NCBI GenBank assembly: GCA_031002005.1
Contig: CM061921.1
Coordinates: 122,914,597 to 122,978,596, forward strand
Reading direction: 5' to 3'
Source of the DNA: Vandiemenella viatica
Taxonomy: Eukaryota > Arthropoda > Insecta > Orthoptera > Morabidae
Length of the DNA stretch: 64,000 nucleotides
In this document: piece after piece, positions 45,953-57,031 of the stretch
How positions within the stretch are numbered: the stretch's first letter is position 1
Layout of the letters: each line of letters opens with the position of its first letter
Notes under the pieces: generated by a model
Database searches by the model: none
Told to the model about the DNA's origin: nothing
What the model saw: only the letters and a program-made list of their open reading frames with translations
Position numbers and translations under genes: made by a program

Positions 45953-46458
45953 AAATTTTGAACCAAAATATCCCCTGGGTTAAAGAACATCGGTACCTGG
46001 GGATATTACTGGATAACAAATTACTTTTTAGACAACATATCATGGATAGGAAAACAAAAGGACTAGCAATTATTTCCAACCTTTCACCAGTATTACGAAG
46101 CAGAAACCTACAGTTTAATACAAAAATAAGAATATACAAATCGGTTATTCTCCCATTTTTAATGTACGGATGCCAGATATGGGGCATGGCAAGCCAAACC
46201 AATCTACAACAAATCCAGCTACTCCAGAACAGATGTCTAAGGATGATACTAAACGCACCCAGATATACACCAATAGAAACTCTACATAACGAGACACATA
46301 TTCCCTTAATAAATACCGAAATATTTAATCTAACAGAAAAATTCCACAAGAAATTGAACGACGCCAGAGACGAAAGAACTGAGTCGATTGGAACGGTAAT
46401 GCCGAGACGTTGGCATAAGTATAAAGTTCCCCTCAGTATTCTATACCAGCCATCATAG
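45920..46458 (+). pseudogene. Jockey-type ORF2, C-terminal part in shifted frame
   Basis: It continues from the A7 slip: KILNQNIPWVKEHRYLGILL, then FLMYGCQIWGMASQTNLQQI, QLLQNRCLRMILNAPRYTPI and LHNETHIPLINTEIFNLTEK, the RT thumb and C-terminal region of Jockey elements. It ends at TAG 46456. With one base restored the chain would be continuous. Confidence 0.85.
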
Positions 46459-46645
46459 AGCAGCACAGAACATGAACTCCGCAGGGGTTTTTTCACCATT
46501 AAGACCATCCTAGATGGTCATAGCCCTGGTTTTTCCCCTGAAAGTGAAATAAAAAGTGTCCCAAAAAATAAACACCCTATCCTAGAAGTTATACTACCGA
46601 AGGTAGTGGGACTTCAAATCACAGCCGCAAAGGCAGCGAAAAAAG

Positions 46646-46685
<40 letters not shown>

Positions 46686-46687
<2 letters not shown>

Positions 46688-48556
46688 AATAAACTGAAAC
46701 AATCTAGTACGAGAGAAAAATTTGCAGAAATAGTAGACTTAGGCCTAAGAAGTAACTCTGAAAGGAGCTAAACCGACGACGAATGGAATGCATTAAAGAC
46801 CGAAATAATGAAAACTGGTAAAGAAACATTATGCTTTAGGGAACAAGCTGCCCGAAAACCTTATATCACAGAAGAAATTTTGGAACTGATGGATCAGAGG
46901 AGAAGGTACAAAAATGCTCAGGATGAAGCAGGAAGAGAGCAATACAGGCAATTTAGAAATCATATAAATAGAAAATACAAAAAAGCAAAAGAAAAATGGC
47001 TGCAAGAAAAGTGTGAAGAAGTAGGAAAGGAAATGGTCGAAGGTAAAGTAGATGTTGCATTTAGGTAAATCAGACAGAATTTTGGAGAAAAGAAGAAAAG
47101 AGGTATGAAAATTAAAGTTGCCGATTGGAAACTTCTTTTAAGCTCAGACGATAGAGCTAACCGATGAAAGGAGTACATTGAGAAACTGTGTGATGGGGAC
47201 GACTTGAACAATAGCGTAATGGAAAAGGAAGGCGATGTCGACATTGATGACTTAGGAGATCCTGTTTTGAAGACAGAATTTAATAGAGCTCTGAATGACT
47301 TGAAAGTAAATAAGGCAAATGGAATTGATGAGATCCCTGCAGAACTTCTTATATTCCTAGCAGAAGAAGGAATCGAAAGATTATAGTAGGTAAAGATCAG
47401 TTTGGATTTAGGAAAAATCGCGGTACAACGGAAGCAATTCTGGCTTTAAGATTAATACTTGAAGGGCGGATCAAGAAAAACAAAGATACTTTTATGGCAT
47501 TTGATGATTTAGAAAAAGCTTTTGACAATGGTAGGTAGGACAAGATTTTAAATTTTTTAAAGAAGTCAGGTCTAAAGTATCGAGATAGAAGAATACTTTA
47601 TAAACTATATACGAATCAAGTGGCTGTAATAAAAGTAGAGAATCATGAGAGACATGCATCAGTTAAAAAGGGCGTGAGACAAGGTTGTAGCCTATCCCCG
47701 TTAATATTCAACTTGTATGTAGAGGAAGCAATAAAGAAAGTAAAAGAAAAATTTCAATGTGGCATAAGTGTTCAGGGAGAAAAAATTAGTATGCTTCGAT
47801 TTGCTGATTTGTCTTGTTAGCAGAAAGGGCTTAGGACATTGAGAAATTACAGAATGGCATGAACAAAATACTGAAGGAAGATTTTGGACTGAATATAAAT
47901 CAAAGCAAGACTAAAGTGATGAAATGTAGCAGAAATGAGACCAATAATATTAGTAGATTAAATATATAAATAGGATCGAAGACGAATTGGAGAAGTAAGT
48001 GAATTCTGTTACCAAGGAAGCAAAATTACAACCGATGGCAAAAGCAAGAATGATGTTAAAAGCAGACTAGCACTAGCAAAAAGAGCCTTCATGAAAAAGA
48101 TAAATCTTTTAGTTTCAAGTATTGATCTAGGAATTGGAAAAAACTTTTTAAAACTCTATGTGTGGAGCACAGCACTTTACGGTAGCAAAACATGGACTTT
48201 AGGAAAGAAGGAAAATTGAAGCATTTGAAATATGGTGCTACAGAAGAATGCTGAAAATTAAGTGGACAGACAAAGTAAGAAATGAACGAGTTTTGGAAAT
48301 GATGGGTGAGGAAAGAAGTTTGTGGAAGAAGCTTACAGAGAGAAGAGACAGGCTGGTAGGTCATATTTTGAGACATGCTGGATTAGTTAATTTGCAGGTG
48401 GAGGGAACAGTCGAAGGTAAGAACTGCAGAGGAAGACAGAGATTAGAATATATGAAGCAGATAATTGAGGACATGGGTTGTAGGGGATATATAGAGATGA
48501 AGAGGTTATCACAAGATAGGAAGGGATGGAGGATTTCATCGAAAACAGTCGAATGA
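46686..48556 (+). pseudogene. RTE-like RT, copy 2, 3' half, heavily broken
   Basis: Frames include 46808-47068 (QAARKPYITEEILELMDQRR), 47204-47386 (NKANGIDEIPAELL) and 47620-47820 (GVRQGCSLSPLIFNLY). Relative to copy 1, 193 bases (14933-15125) are deleted at about 47383. A 4-base GACA deletion at 47807 turns RFADD into RFAD and shifts the frame, removing the second catalytic aspartate. The C-terminus (48248-48556: RMLKIKWTDKVRNERVLEMM to GWRIS) is open again. Confidence 0.85.
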
Positions 48557-48575
48557 CTGATAACAGCAAAAAAAA
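48543..48575 (+). other. 3'-terminal hairpin and tail of RTE copy 2
   Basis: CAGTC-GAAT-GACTG then ATAACAGC and A8 match the copy 1 terminus. Confidence 0.65.
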
Positions 48576-49105
48576 CGACTTTTTTACAGCTTAATACGTA
48601 TTGATTGGCAGATTTTTAATTTTTACTGTCTGCGATGAATATCTGATTATAAGCGCTAGCAATGGCTTTACTATCTACACAGTTTGTGTTCGCTTTTATT
48701 TTCAGGAAACGTGCCTAGATTAAAACAGTGAGATGGGTATAGAATTCAATCATCTGTGTGTAACGTTGCCGCAGGAAATTCAAGCGCTTTATTTCAGAAA
48801 GCAAGAGGCATGTCTAAATTTATCAAAGACTTTCTTTTCACGAAACTTAAATCAATTAACTTTAAGATCAGCAGGAAGTGGCGGAATCGTATGTTTTATC
48901 ACTGAAGTTTCATCCTCTGATGACCCCTCCAGTCTCTCTGACGTACGTAAGGCACTGTTAAGTATAATACTGATTTAGCATCGCTTTATGCATTGGCTCT
49001 CTATTCTAACTACAGGAGGAAATAAGAATTCCGCGATATAATTCTATCGTCCTGTTAAGATTGTCCTTAGGTGTCTGTATCTGCATTGCGGTGTATGGAT
49101 ATGAG
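48576..49105. other. Intergenic DNA, no gene recognised
   Basis: A frame of 81 codons at 48733-48978 has no recognisable family. Confidence 0.45.
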
Positions 49106-49107
49106 CT

Positions 49108-49360
49108 GTATGGTGGCTCAGTGGTTAAGGCGTCTGACTGGGTATCTAAATGTCCCCGATTCAAATCCCTGTATTGGCGGGGGCCTTTATAGGCACTTAA
49201 CCCGCCGTTCACCTCTGGCACATCTTGCTGTGTAATGTGAAGTACGCCAGAACGCTTGCGTGGTTCGGATTACACGTTAAACTGAAGGGTCCTTGTACCC
49301 GGCAGGATTGGCGGGATAGGTTAAGGCGGCTACGACAGGGGCGGAATGCCCAACCAATAA
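49108..49360 (+). repeat. Second tRNA-derived SINE family, better copy
   Basis: ATGGTGGCTCAGTGGTTAAG (A-box region) and CCGATTCAAATCCC (B box) begin it. The body includes GGCACATCTTGCTGTGTAAT, GGATTACACGTTAAACTGAA and GGGTCCTTG, then GGCGGGATAGGTTAAGGCGG. The sequence differs from the main SINE family. A decayed relative is at 25560-25695. Confidence 0.7.
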
Positions 49361-50559
49361 AAACCCTGTCAACAGGTCATTACGACCATAAGGAATTATT
49401 TTTATTACTGTATGGTTGCCTTCTGAAAATCTAAGAATGGGTGACCTTGCATTTAGAATTTCTCTCATATCGTGAAAGAATACCATAAATTGTGATTTAC
49501 CAAACCAAGTCAGAAATCTTCCAGGCTCCTAACACGGCGTTAGCTGGTTCGAGTCCTGGTGTTGGAAATTTTTTAAATCATCAGGACTTGGCCGTGATGG
49601 TTAGGTAAGCTTTTGGCAATCCAGATGGTGCACCAAAGTCCAACGTTAAATACCCAACATCTCCACTGTGCGTATGGAGTGGTGGTATATGGAACAGCTG
49701 ACTGTGATTCGTACGACGGATGGTGACGTAGGTGACGTAGTATGTGTCTGACTATTTCGTATGGGAGTCGCCACCAGGTTTCACCCTCTCCATGCACAAT
49801 CCAAACACAACACTGAAAAAACATGCATCACACTGACAGACACAAAACTGTAATACGTACATAACCTCCTCCCCCAATCCTCCACCAAACCTGAGTGATA
49901 AGGTAATGGAGGCATTAATATCTGCGTTGTTCAACAGTCATTAACATACATTTCCTCCGCTGCCGATTTACTATACGCTACAATTACGAAAATTACCGTT
50001 TCCGTATCAAATTCTGAGAATACTCCAGTTGAAATATGATTATCATTTGAATTCTTATCCCATAGTTGACTAAACACTCTTCAAGAATTCATCACTGGTG
50101 GGCAAGTTCCTAATGTTAAGCGTCTGATGTATTCTAAATTACAACCAATAGTAGTTACAGTAATTTAGTTTTGAATCAAGGTATTAGCATTTCAAACTTA
50201 ACAACTCTTGTTTAATAAGTAAAATCCTACTTTATATGATAATAAAAATTATATTATCTTTGTAATGACGGTTTATGTACAAAATTAAAGCTCTCTCCTT
50301 ATCCTAAGACGATCGTGGGTGGATACGATGATTTTACACTTCTTGTTTGTTACTTTATGCCTATAATTTTAATGTTTCAAATGTTTAGCAAGTTTTTAGT
50401 ACACTGCCCTCTACTCGTTTGCCAGTTTATAATGAACTTCCGGACGTGTCTACCCGGGAACAATTCCTTTACGCACTCACCAATGTTCGTATGAGATTTC
50501 CTACTTCAATCAATCCTTAACATAAGAGTATATATTCGTTGTTTCTTTGATACGAGAGA
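49361..50559. other. Intergenic DNA with a possible tRNA-like fragment
   Basis: TAGCTGGTTCGAGTCCTGGT at about 49541 looks like an isolated B box. The body to about 49930 is unrecognised. No gene was found. Confidence 0.45.
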
Positions 50560-51000
50560 GTTCAGTAGCAGGCTGAGTGTCGGTGGACATGACTTCTCTC
50601 TAGGTGTGTCTTAGCCTCCAAGCACATTGACCATCGGGTTTTGTGACTTCCGGGCTTGTCTGTAGAACTTTGCTACCAGCTCACGGAATGTTTCTTTTAG
50701 CGGATAGCTAAGGAAGGTAACCTACCATCGTGGCAAGATCTCGGTTTTTGTTTATCTGAATGCAGTGGAGATGAGTCAAGACAGCGTAGCCCTTCACAGG
50801 AGCAGCCTGATCAACACGACTGCGAATACCTGTCGATGCAGCCAACTTGCTTTCCATGTTTAGCATAGGGCATAGTGCTTGAAGTCAGGCGCCGGCACGT
50901 TTATGAAATTCTTCTGTAAGTGCCCTCCCAGTAAATTTCGAGTCTGATCTTAGGCCGATGTATCTCACTGATCTGGAACATGATATTAGTTTATCAATGG
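50560..51000 (-). pseudogene. Decayed Jockey-type ORF2 C-terminus, reverse strand
   Basis: Read on minus across frames: SVRYIGLRSDSKFTGRA (the YLG block), LTHLHCIQINKNRDLATMVG (counterpart of the LQxxQNRxLRMMxGAP block) and RELVAKFYRQARKS. Order and spacing match the C-terminal third of Jockey RT, but several frame changes and stops separate the blocks. Confidence 0.6.
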
Positions 51001-51398
51001 GCCAAGCTGCAGTGGCAGGTGTGATCCTTTTCTTTGAGTTGGCATTGTTGCTTCATATAATTTCTATTCGCCACCACCTCGCCTAAGTAGGATATCCTGC
51101 GGGCGCCGCGTGACAATTGTGTTGCAGCGGGTACAGGTGAAGTGGGTCGTTCCACCAACATACGTGGCTGTGTAGTTCTTATCTTTACCAGCTTCAATTA
51201 ACTTGCTCAACGGTTTGCAGAGAGGCGCCAGCAAGTGCGAAAGGTTGTGTTAGCATAACATGCGCTTTTTATATTGTGACTGATAATAACCACCATTACT
51301 GCATGAAATTCTTGGGTAAATTAAACTTACAAATAAAACAGTGAGCTGGGTTTGTAATTTAATTCCATAATTGAATAATCTATCACTTAATGGAATTT
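51001..51398. other. Unassigned sequence
   Basis: A minus-strand frame of 67 codons (51197-50994) abuts the Jockey remnant but is not recognised. Nothing else is visible. Confidence 0.4.
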
Positions 51399-51405
51399 AA
51401 TCTAA

Positions 51406-51620
51406 AGCTGGCCTTGCATTCGGGAGGACAGGGGTTCGAATCCCCGTCTGGGCACCCGGATTTGAGTTTTCCATGGTTTCTCCAAAGCACTCCAGGCGAA
51501 TGATGGGATACGTCTTTCAAAAGTCCGTGGCCGAATTCCTTTCCGTTCCTTGTCCCCAGTCCTTTCCCGCCTCTAATGACCTCGACGTCAACGACGAGTA
51601 AAGCCATAAGTAAAAAAAAA
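51406..51620 (+). repeat. SINE (main family), 5'-truncated, 7-bp TSD
   Basis: It starts at GCTGGCCTTGCATTCGGGAG, so the A box is missing. The B box GGTTCGAATCC and body (GAGTTTTCCATGGTTTCTCC, AGCACTCCAGGCGAATGATG, CCGTGGCCGAATTCCTTTCC) run to GACCTCGACGTCAACGACGA and an A-rich tail. AATCTAA flanks it at 51399-51405 and 51621-51627. Confidence 0.88.
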
Positions 51621-51627
51621 AATCTAA

Positions 51628-53225
51628 TTGGTTTCTTAATTAAAGATTTAATTAATTTAAAGCATAATTAAACTAACTTAATTTAATCACCGACTGATTA
51701 AACAGTCACAAACTGCAATTGTAATCAGACACGGATTAAGTTACAATTTTTGTGATGTAGGGAACAAACTTGTCCTGATTCGCAACCATACCGAAGAATT
51801 TGGTTCAATTTCCGTTAAAGCTAATTACAATGTTTTTATCTTTACTTCATCCATAACAAATGGATTTTTGAAAGTCTGTAACCGATTTCAATTTACGGGT
51901 AAGCAAATAATTATACTGCAGCACAGTTACTTTTGCTGACCACAGAAACACACAGGTACACGTCATTATTACATTAAATATAGGTACTACAATGCTCATA
52001 TTAATCCAAACGACCTGAAAAACACATCGTTACATTTCCTCCTGGGACTTATTCAACCCATTATACAAATCCACCATAACAGTACAGAACCCTGTAGGTG
52101 TTACAGTCTCCCGACTATCTAAATTGAGCCACATCCATCTCCCAAAAAACGAAACACATTTCCGCTTTTTTGTTTCATACACCGAAATAGTGATAATATT
52201 TCGGCAATAAAAGTATTAAAGGAACATCAAATAAGTTACTTTTTACATTTTTAAAGATATTTTACAGTTATAAAGTGTTCACACATAATACGAAAGTTAT
52301 CACTCACAAAAAAAAAAAAAAAACAAAATGCTGGTTTTGAAGAAGTACTGGATAACAACAAAATGTAGATTTAATGCCCGTCTACAACAATTTCAAATGA
52401 CTAGAAATTTACGTTAATATTCAACGTTTGCTCTGTATTAAATTTTTGGAAGCAGCGCAGACTTATCTAAGAGTTCTATCAAATATATAACTCGTAACAA
52501 GATTTCAAATTTAATAATTTTGGCAGAGGTCTTGTAAATATGCTTGCCTGCAAAATCAATTCATTTAGATCTATCGTTTCTTGAATTTCCTAAGCGTGGA
52601 ACAATGGAAAATAATCATAGCATTAATATTCTGAATGACGTAAGACACTGTCAACACAGCACGCGTGAGTAGGGAATTGAAAGACAGTTTTACTTCAAGG
52701 TAAAGATGCTCATGAGAAAGTCGGGCGAGTGATCATTGATGTGATACGCAATAACTGTTTAAAAATAAACAAGGAACTAAATCAAACTAATGTGCGTATT
52801 ATGCGTAAAACGTTTTTTTTAGCTAATGTCCTTATTGTGCGACAACGATAATTTATAACCTGTGGTATTGGTAAGCAAAAGAGAAATAAAAAGGAAAGTG
52901 GCTGTTCTTACGAAAAAAAAACTCTCATTAAAGAAGAACATACAATTAAAACCTTTCGTATGTAAAAACATGCTGCTCCGACTAGTGATCGTTAATGATA
53001 TAATTGATGCATATCCGCAACTAGGCATTATTCGTGGCATGGAATTATCTTCCCTGTCCTATCGCGTTCACCGCTATCTCCGGGAATCCGTAAAAAATTC
53101 CGTTGGTGGTAAAATGCAATATCATTAACCATAGAACAAAAATAATCTAAGTTAATAAAGAAGTGCAGAAATTTTACAAGTTACAATATTGATGCAAAGT
53201 TCTTTAAATTTATTTCCCAAATTTA
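51628..53225. other. AT-rich intergenic DNA, no gene recognised
   Basis: The frames at 52862-53128 (plus) and 52819-53040 (minus) overlap and neither resembles a known protein. An A-tract lies near 52309-52322. Confidence 0.5.
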
Positions 53226-54360
53226 AAATTCCAAGAAATAAACAGTAAATTCCATGAACGAGGAAAGATAATGTCAGGCTGATTCTCGGTTGATCCCACC
53301 TCGGCTTCCGTCTCTGTTAAGCCTGACGCTATGGTGTTGTAATTGGCTCAGATTAGGAGATGTTGATCCCAGAAGCTAGTGCGGTGTCTCGTGGTTCCAC
53401 GGTTCGAGTCAGGCCGCGGGCAAAAGTGATTAAATGAAGCGTTACGTTTTTTTTTTTTTTGTGTATGTGTGTGTGTGTGTTACTCGTACACTGGGACAGG
53501 TGAAAAATATTTTACACCTATTGAGAAGTAAAAATTACAGATTTCTTCCTGTATCCATTGATCAATTCAAATTCGTTGTTATTCTACAGTAAAATCATTA
53601 TTATTGCAAAGGCCCGGAAGAGATTAGTACTATAAAAACTTAAACGATATTGCCCTCGGCCTTTGAGAAGTGGCAATTCCATTGATCAATTTTGATATTT
53701 TCTATTTATGCAGTTTTTTTTATGGCTGGGTCGTGAGTGTAAAATGACTACTGTCTAGTGTCAATTATGAACTTTACCCTTCACCCAATTCGTACAGCAA
53801 TTATTTAATGTAAAATTACTGGAAATATACAGTAAATTTCAGGAACGAGGACAGATAATTCCAGGCAGTTTATGCGTTGTACTACTTCAGATCCAGTCTC
53901 TGGTAAGCCTGACGCGATGGTGCTATCGGTGGCTCAGATTCGCGGATGCAGATCCCAGAAGATAGTGCGTTATCTCGCGATTCCACGATTCGAGTCAGGC
54001 CGCGGGCAAAAGTGGCAAAATGAAGCGTTATGTTTTTATTGTGTTACCTGTACACTGGGACAGTTAATACGTGTTAGACACATATTGAGAAGATAAAATT
54101 ACAGATTTCCACCTGTATCTATTGAGCAATCCAAATTCGCTGATATTCTTCAGTAAAATCATTATTATAACAAATGCGGGAAGAGATTAGTTTTCTAGAA
54201 ACGTAAACGAATTGGGTCATGGTCGTTGAGAAGTGGCAATACCCGATTCCCTTGAGTATTTTCGGGATTTTTTTTTTGTTGAATTCGAATTCTTTATGAC
54301 TGGATCGTGAATGAGAATTGACTACTGTCTAATGCCACTGATGAACATTGCCTATTTGTT
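53226..54360. repeat. Diverged direct duplication, two units of about 560 bp
   Basis: Unit 1 (53226-53790) and unit 2 (53812-54360) share, in order, ACAGTAAATT, GAACGAGGA-AGATAAT, TTCGAGTCAGGCCGCGGGCA, ACACTGGGACAG, AAATTACAGATTTC, CAGTAAAATCATTATTA, GAAGAGATTAGT and GACTACTGTCTA. Unit 1 carries a poly(T)-(GT)n insertion at about 53447-53479. Each unit has a B-box-like GGTTCGAGTCA or GATTCGAGTCA, so the repeat could include an old tRNA-derived sequence. Confidence 0.8.
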
Positions 54361-54984
54361 TGCTGAACAGTAACACAATCAAGTTTTAATTTGAAACTGC
54401 TGGTATCTGTATGTATTGATATACTAACTCATTGTAGGATGAAATGACGCTAAACTAAACACAATAATTTTATGGATACTAAAATTTGTAACAATCCAGT
54501 CTTAAATTATAAATCTTTCGCGATCATTCATTTAGCCAAACTGTAAAACAAAAGGTTTGTTTCCTCGTAGTTGTAGAAGAACGATAGTCAGTATATAGAC
54601 GTCATAACATCCACGAGGATTATTAGAAAGAGGACTGGTTTTAAAATTATCCTACGATCTTTTTATTAAAAAAATATTTAAGTTCCTAAATTTCTAAAAA
54701 AATTTGTCTCAAGTTAAAAATCATAACAGACAAAAATAGTGACACCTATTTTGCGTAATGTTTTGGTATTAGAAAAACTACTATGTTGTTAAGTAAAAAT
54801 TACGTGTCAGCTAATAGATGAAGTTAGCCCTGTCAAGATCCACACTATACACTGAAGTGGGATAGCAATTTGCAAATATATAGATGGTAGTAGTATCGCT
54901 TACAAATTGTATAAATGGTCAGTACCTGGGTGGGACTTTCATTTGTGGTCAAATGCTTTGTGTGAGAAGGTTGATTATGTGATA

Positions 54985-55812
54985 ATGGCCAACCAACAAG
55001 AATTAACAGATATAGAATGCGGTATTCTGGTTGGAGCTAGACGCAGGGGACATTTCATTTTGGAAATCGTTACGGCATTCAACAACTGCAATAATGAATG
55101 CGGGACGTCATATGGGCATGTCCGTTAGGACAGTCCTGCGAAATTTGGCTTTAATGGGCTATGGCAGCAGAAGACGATTTCGGGTGCCATTACTATCAGC
55201 ACGACATCGCCAACAGCGGCGCTCCTGGGCTCGTGACCATATAAGTTGGACCTTAGATGACTGTAAAAAAGTGGCTTGGTCAGATGAGTCATGATTTCAA
55301 TTGGTAAAAACTGATGGAAGGTTACGAGTGTGGCGCAGACCCCATCAAGCCATGGACCCAAGTTATCAACAAGGCATTGTGAAAGCTGGTGGTCTATGCT
55401 GTGTTTACATGGAATGGACTGGGTCCGCTAGTCAAACTGAACAGATCATTAACTGGAAATGATTACTTTCTGCTACTGGTAGACCACTTGCAACCATTCA
55501 TGTACTTCATGTACCCAAACAAAAATTGAATTTTCCAGGATTTCACCGGGCCATAACTGTTCGCGATTGGATTGAAGAACATTCGGGACAATTCCAGCGG
55601 ATGATTTGGCCACCTTCATCGCCCGACATGAATCCTATCGAACATTTAAGGGACATAATCGCGATATCAGTTCATGCACAAAATCCTCCACCGGCAACAG
55701 TTTCTTAATTATGGACGTCTATAGTGGCTGCATGGCTCAATATTTCTCCAGAGGACTTACAGCGACTCGTGGAGTCCATGCCACGTCGTGTTGATGCACT
55801 TCGCCGGGTAAA
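54985..55812 (+). pseudogene. Tc1-like transposase A, broken
   Basis: The ATG at 54985 opens the helix-turn-helix region (QELTDIECGILVGARRRGHF). A deletion of about 150 bases relative to copy B follows near 55085. A second frame gives MSVRTVLRNLALMGYGS and RSWARDHISWTLDDCKKVAWSD (first catalytic Asp in WSDES), followed by TGA, probably a decayed CGA. The second catalytic Asp block is deleted (FPGFHRAITVRDWIEEH where copy B keeps DD). The third motif, WPPSSPDMNPIEHL, is intact. A stop and further shifts lie near 55700. The gene ends at LRRVK, where the LINE begins. Confidence 0.85.
55808..55812. repeat. TSD of CR1-type insertion, left copy
   Basis: GTAAA here pairs with GCAAA at 60086-60090. 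Copy B has GCAAA at the uninterrupted site, so the left copy carries a later C-to-T change. Confidence 0.65.
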
Positions 55813-56090
55813 AGCAGCATCCGTTAACAGCAGTCGCCGACTTTTGTGTTTGATTTAAAGTGTGCTAGTGTGCTTTTGTTTTTGTCTTTGAATTTTCTGT
55901 GTAAGTAGTGAATCAGCAGTCGTGCTAGAGCAGCCGTTAGTAACAGTCGCCGACTTTTGTGTTTGATTTAACGTGTGGTAGTTAGCTTTTGTTTTTATTT
56001 TTGAATTTTCTGTGTAGGTAGTGAATCAGCAGTCGGGCTACAGCAACCATTAGAAGCAGTCTCCGATTTTTGTCTTTTGATATATTGTTC
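55813..56090 (+). promoter_or_regulatory. Tandem 5' UTR monomers of about 112 bp (two and a half units)
   Basis: AGTCGCCGACTTTTGTGTTT recurs at about 55834 and 55947, and a diverged third start reads AGTCTCCGATTTTTGTCTTT at about 56059. Each full unit ends GTAGTGAATCAGCAGTCG. Tandem 5' monomers act as promoters in some LINEs; that role here is inferred. Confidence 0.75.
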
Positions 56091-56113
56091 TGTCTTCTGC
56101 TGTTTCAGGGGAC

Positions 56114-57031
56114 ATGGCTTGTACAATGTGTTCCAGTAGGCGTCTGGGTCTCGAGGAGATTCTTAATACGATGGCATCTTTTCAGGCACAGGTATGGAGT
56201 ATCCTAGGCGAGGAGCGGCAGTGCATTGAAGAAATTCTGCAGCCAACCGTAGCAGAACCGGCAAGTCTGGATTTTCAAGAACCTGTTTGCAGAAATTGTC
56301 TGGCATCGTGTGGATCTGAGAAAGGCGTCGAAATTCCAAATTGAAAATGATATCTTGCCATTAAGGTATGCGTTTTCCGTGTTTCAGGAGGCTGAAAATT
56401 CAAGTGTGGATGGCCCAGAAGCTTAGCAGAGAAGGTTTGTTCTCAGACCCCGAGCGATGCCAGGAAAAGGTTTACTGGCCATTGGCAGTTCCAACGTCCG
56501 ACGTCTGGAGATACCGCTGCGAGAACTAGCCACGAAGAACGGTGCAGACCCTCTTACTATCGTGCATACTGTTTGTCCTCCAGGAGCAACTGTACCATGT
56601 GTCATGGAGGCCATTCTAAAAGCAATCAGAGAATCTAACTGACGTCAGTTAAGAGTAGCTGCGCACGTCGGTACTAATGACTCGTGTCGTATTTCTATTG
56701 CAGATATAGTGAATTGTATGGACAAATTGGGCAAGAATGCGTATGAAGCCGCGCGTCATAATTCGGTATCGTTGCAGTTCTCCATTTGTAGTATCGTGCC
56801 GCGCATCGATTGTGGGGAGGCCGTATGGTGGAAGATTTTTAATTTTAATTGTAGTTTGCAGGAGCTGTGTCGCAGAAACAACTGTGGCTTCATTGACCTT
56901 CGACCGATGACAGCTGCCAGCTGGGACGCATTTGACAGGTTGGGCGTCCACTACACACCGAGAATGGCGACCATGGTGGCTGCTAAAATATGGAACCGTC
57001 TTGATGTGAGTTATTTTTTAGGAACACTATG
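56114..57031 (+). pseudogene. CR1-type ORF1 with SGNH/GDS esterase-like domain, broken
   Basis: The ATG at 56114 starts an N-terminal segment (EEILNTMASFQAQVWSILGE, then CRNCLASC) that stops at TGA 56342. After a frameshift the esterase-like part begins near 56457: LLAIGSSNVRRLEIPLREL (block I, IGSSNVR for GDSxVR), VCPPGATVPCVMEAI, a TGA at 56640, then RVAAHVGTNDSCRISIADIV (HVGTND block), SLQFSICSIVPR and CGFIDLRPMTAASWDAFDRL, ending GVHYTPRMATMV. In CR1 and L2 elements such ORF1 proteins bind RNA or lipid. The frameshift and stop disable this copy. Confidence 0.78.

Larger units (their letters stand above)
44159..46685 (+). mobile_element. 5'-truncated Jockey-type LINE inside the RTE copy
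   Basis: The insert begins inside the endonuclease (GGDLNAKHPIWNSR), runs through RT and ends in an almost pure A-tract of about 45 bases (from 46649). It is flanked by GGAAT and interrupts sequence that is continuous in copy 1. The long pure A-tract and long open frames indicate a recent insertion. No RNase H is present, consistent with Jockey. Confidence 0.92.
43630..48575 (+). mobile_element. RTE-like LINE copy 2, split by a Jockey insertion
   Basis: The two halves, 43630-44158 and 46686-48575, join into one sequence colinear with copy 1 (14059-16330). The left half adds upstream endonuclease not seen in copy 1. It starts near GATGACAGGATTATTTTGAT, so it is 5'-truncated. The 3' end has the CAGTC-GAAT-GACTG hairpin, then ATAACAGC and 8 A. 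Confidence 0.88.

Noticed and set aside
54468..54849. Outer terminal inverted repeat of a larger transposon around Tc1 copy A
   Set aside because: The outer left sequence does not match the reverse complement of the outer right sequence (60147-60290). The shared flanks are therefore a duplication, not terminal repeats of one element.
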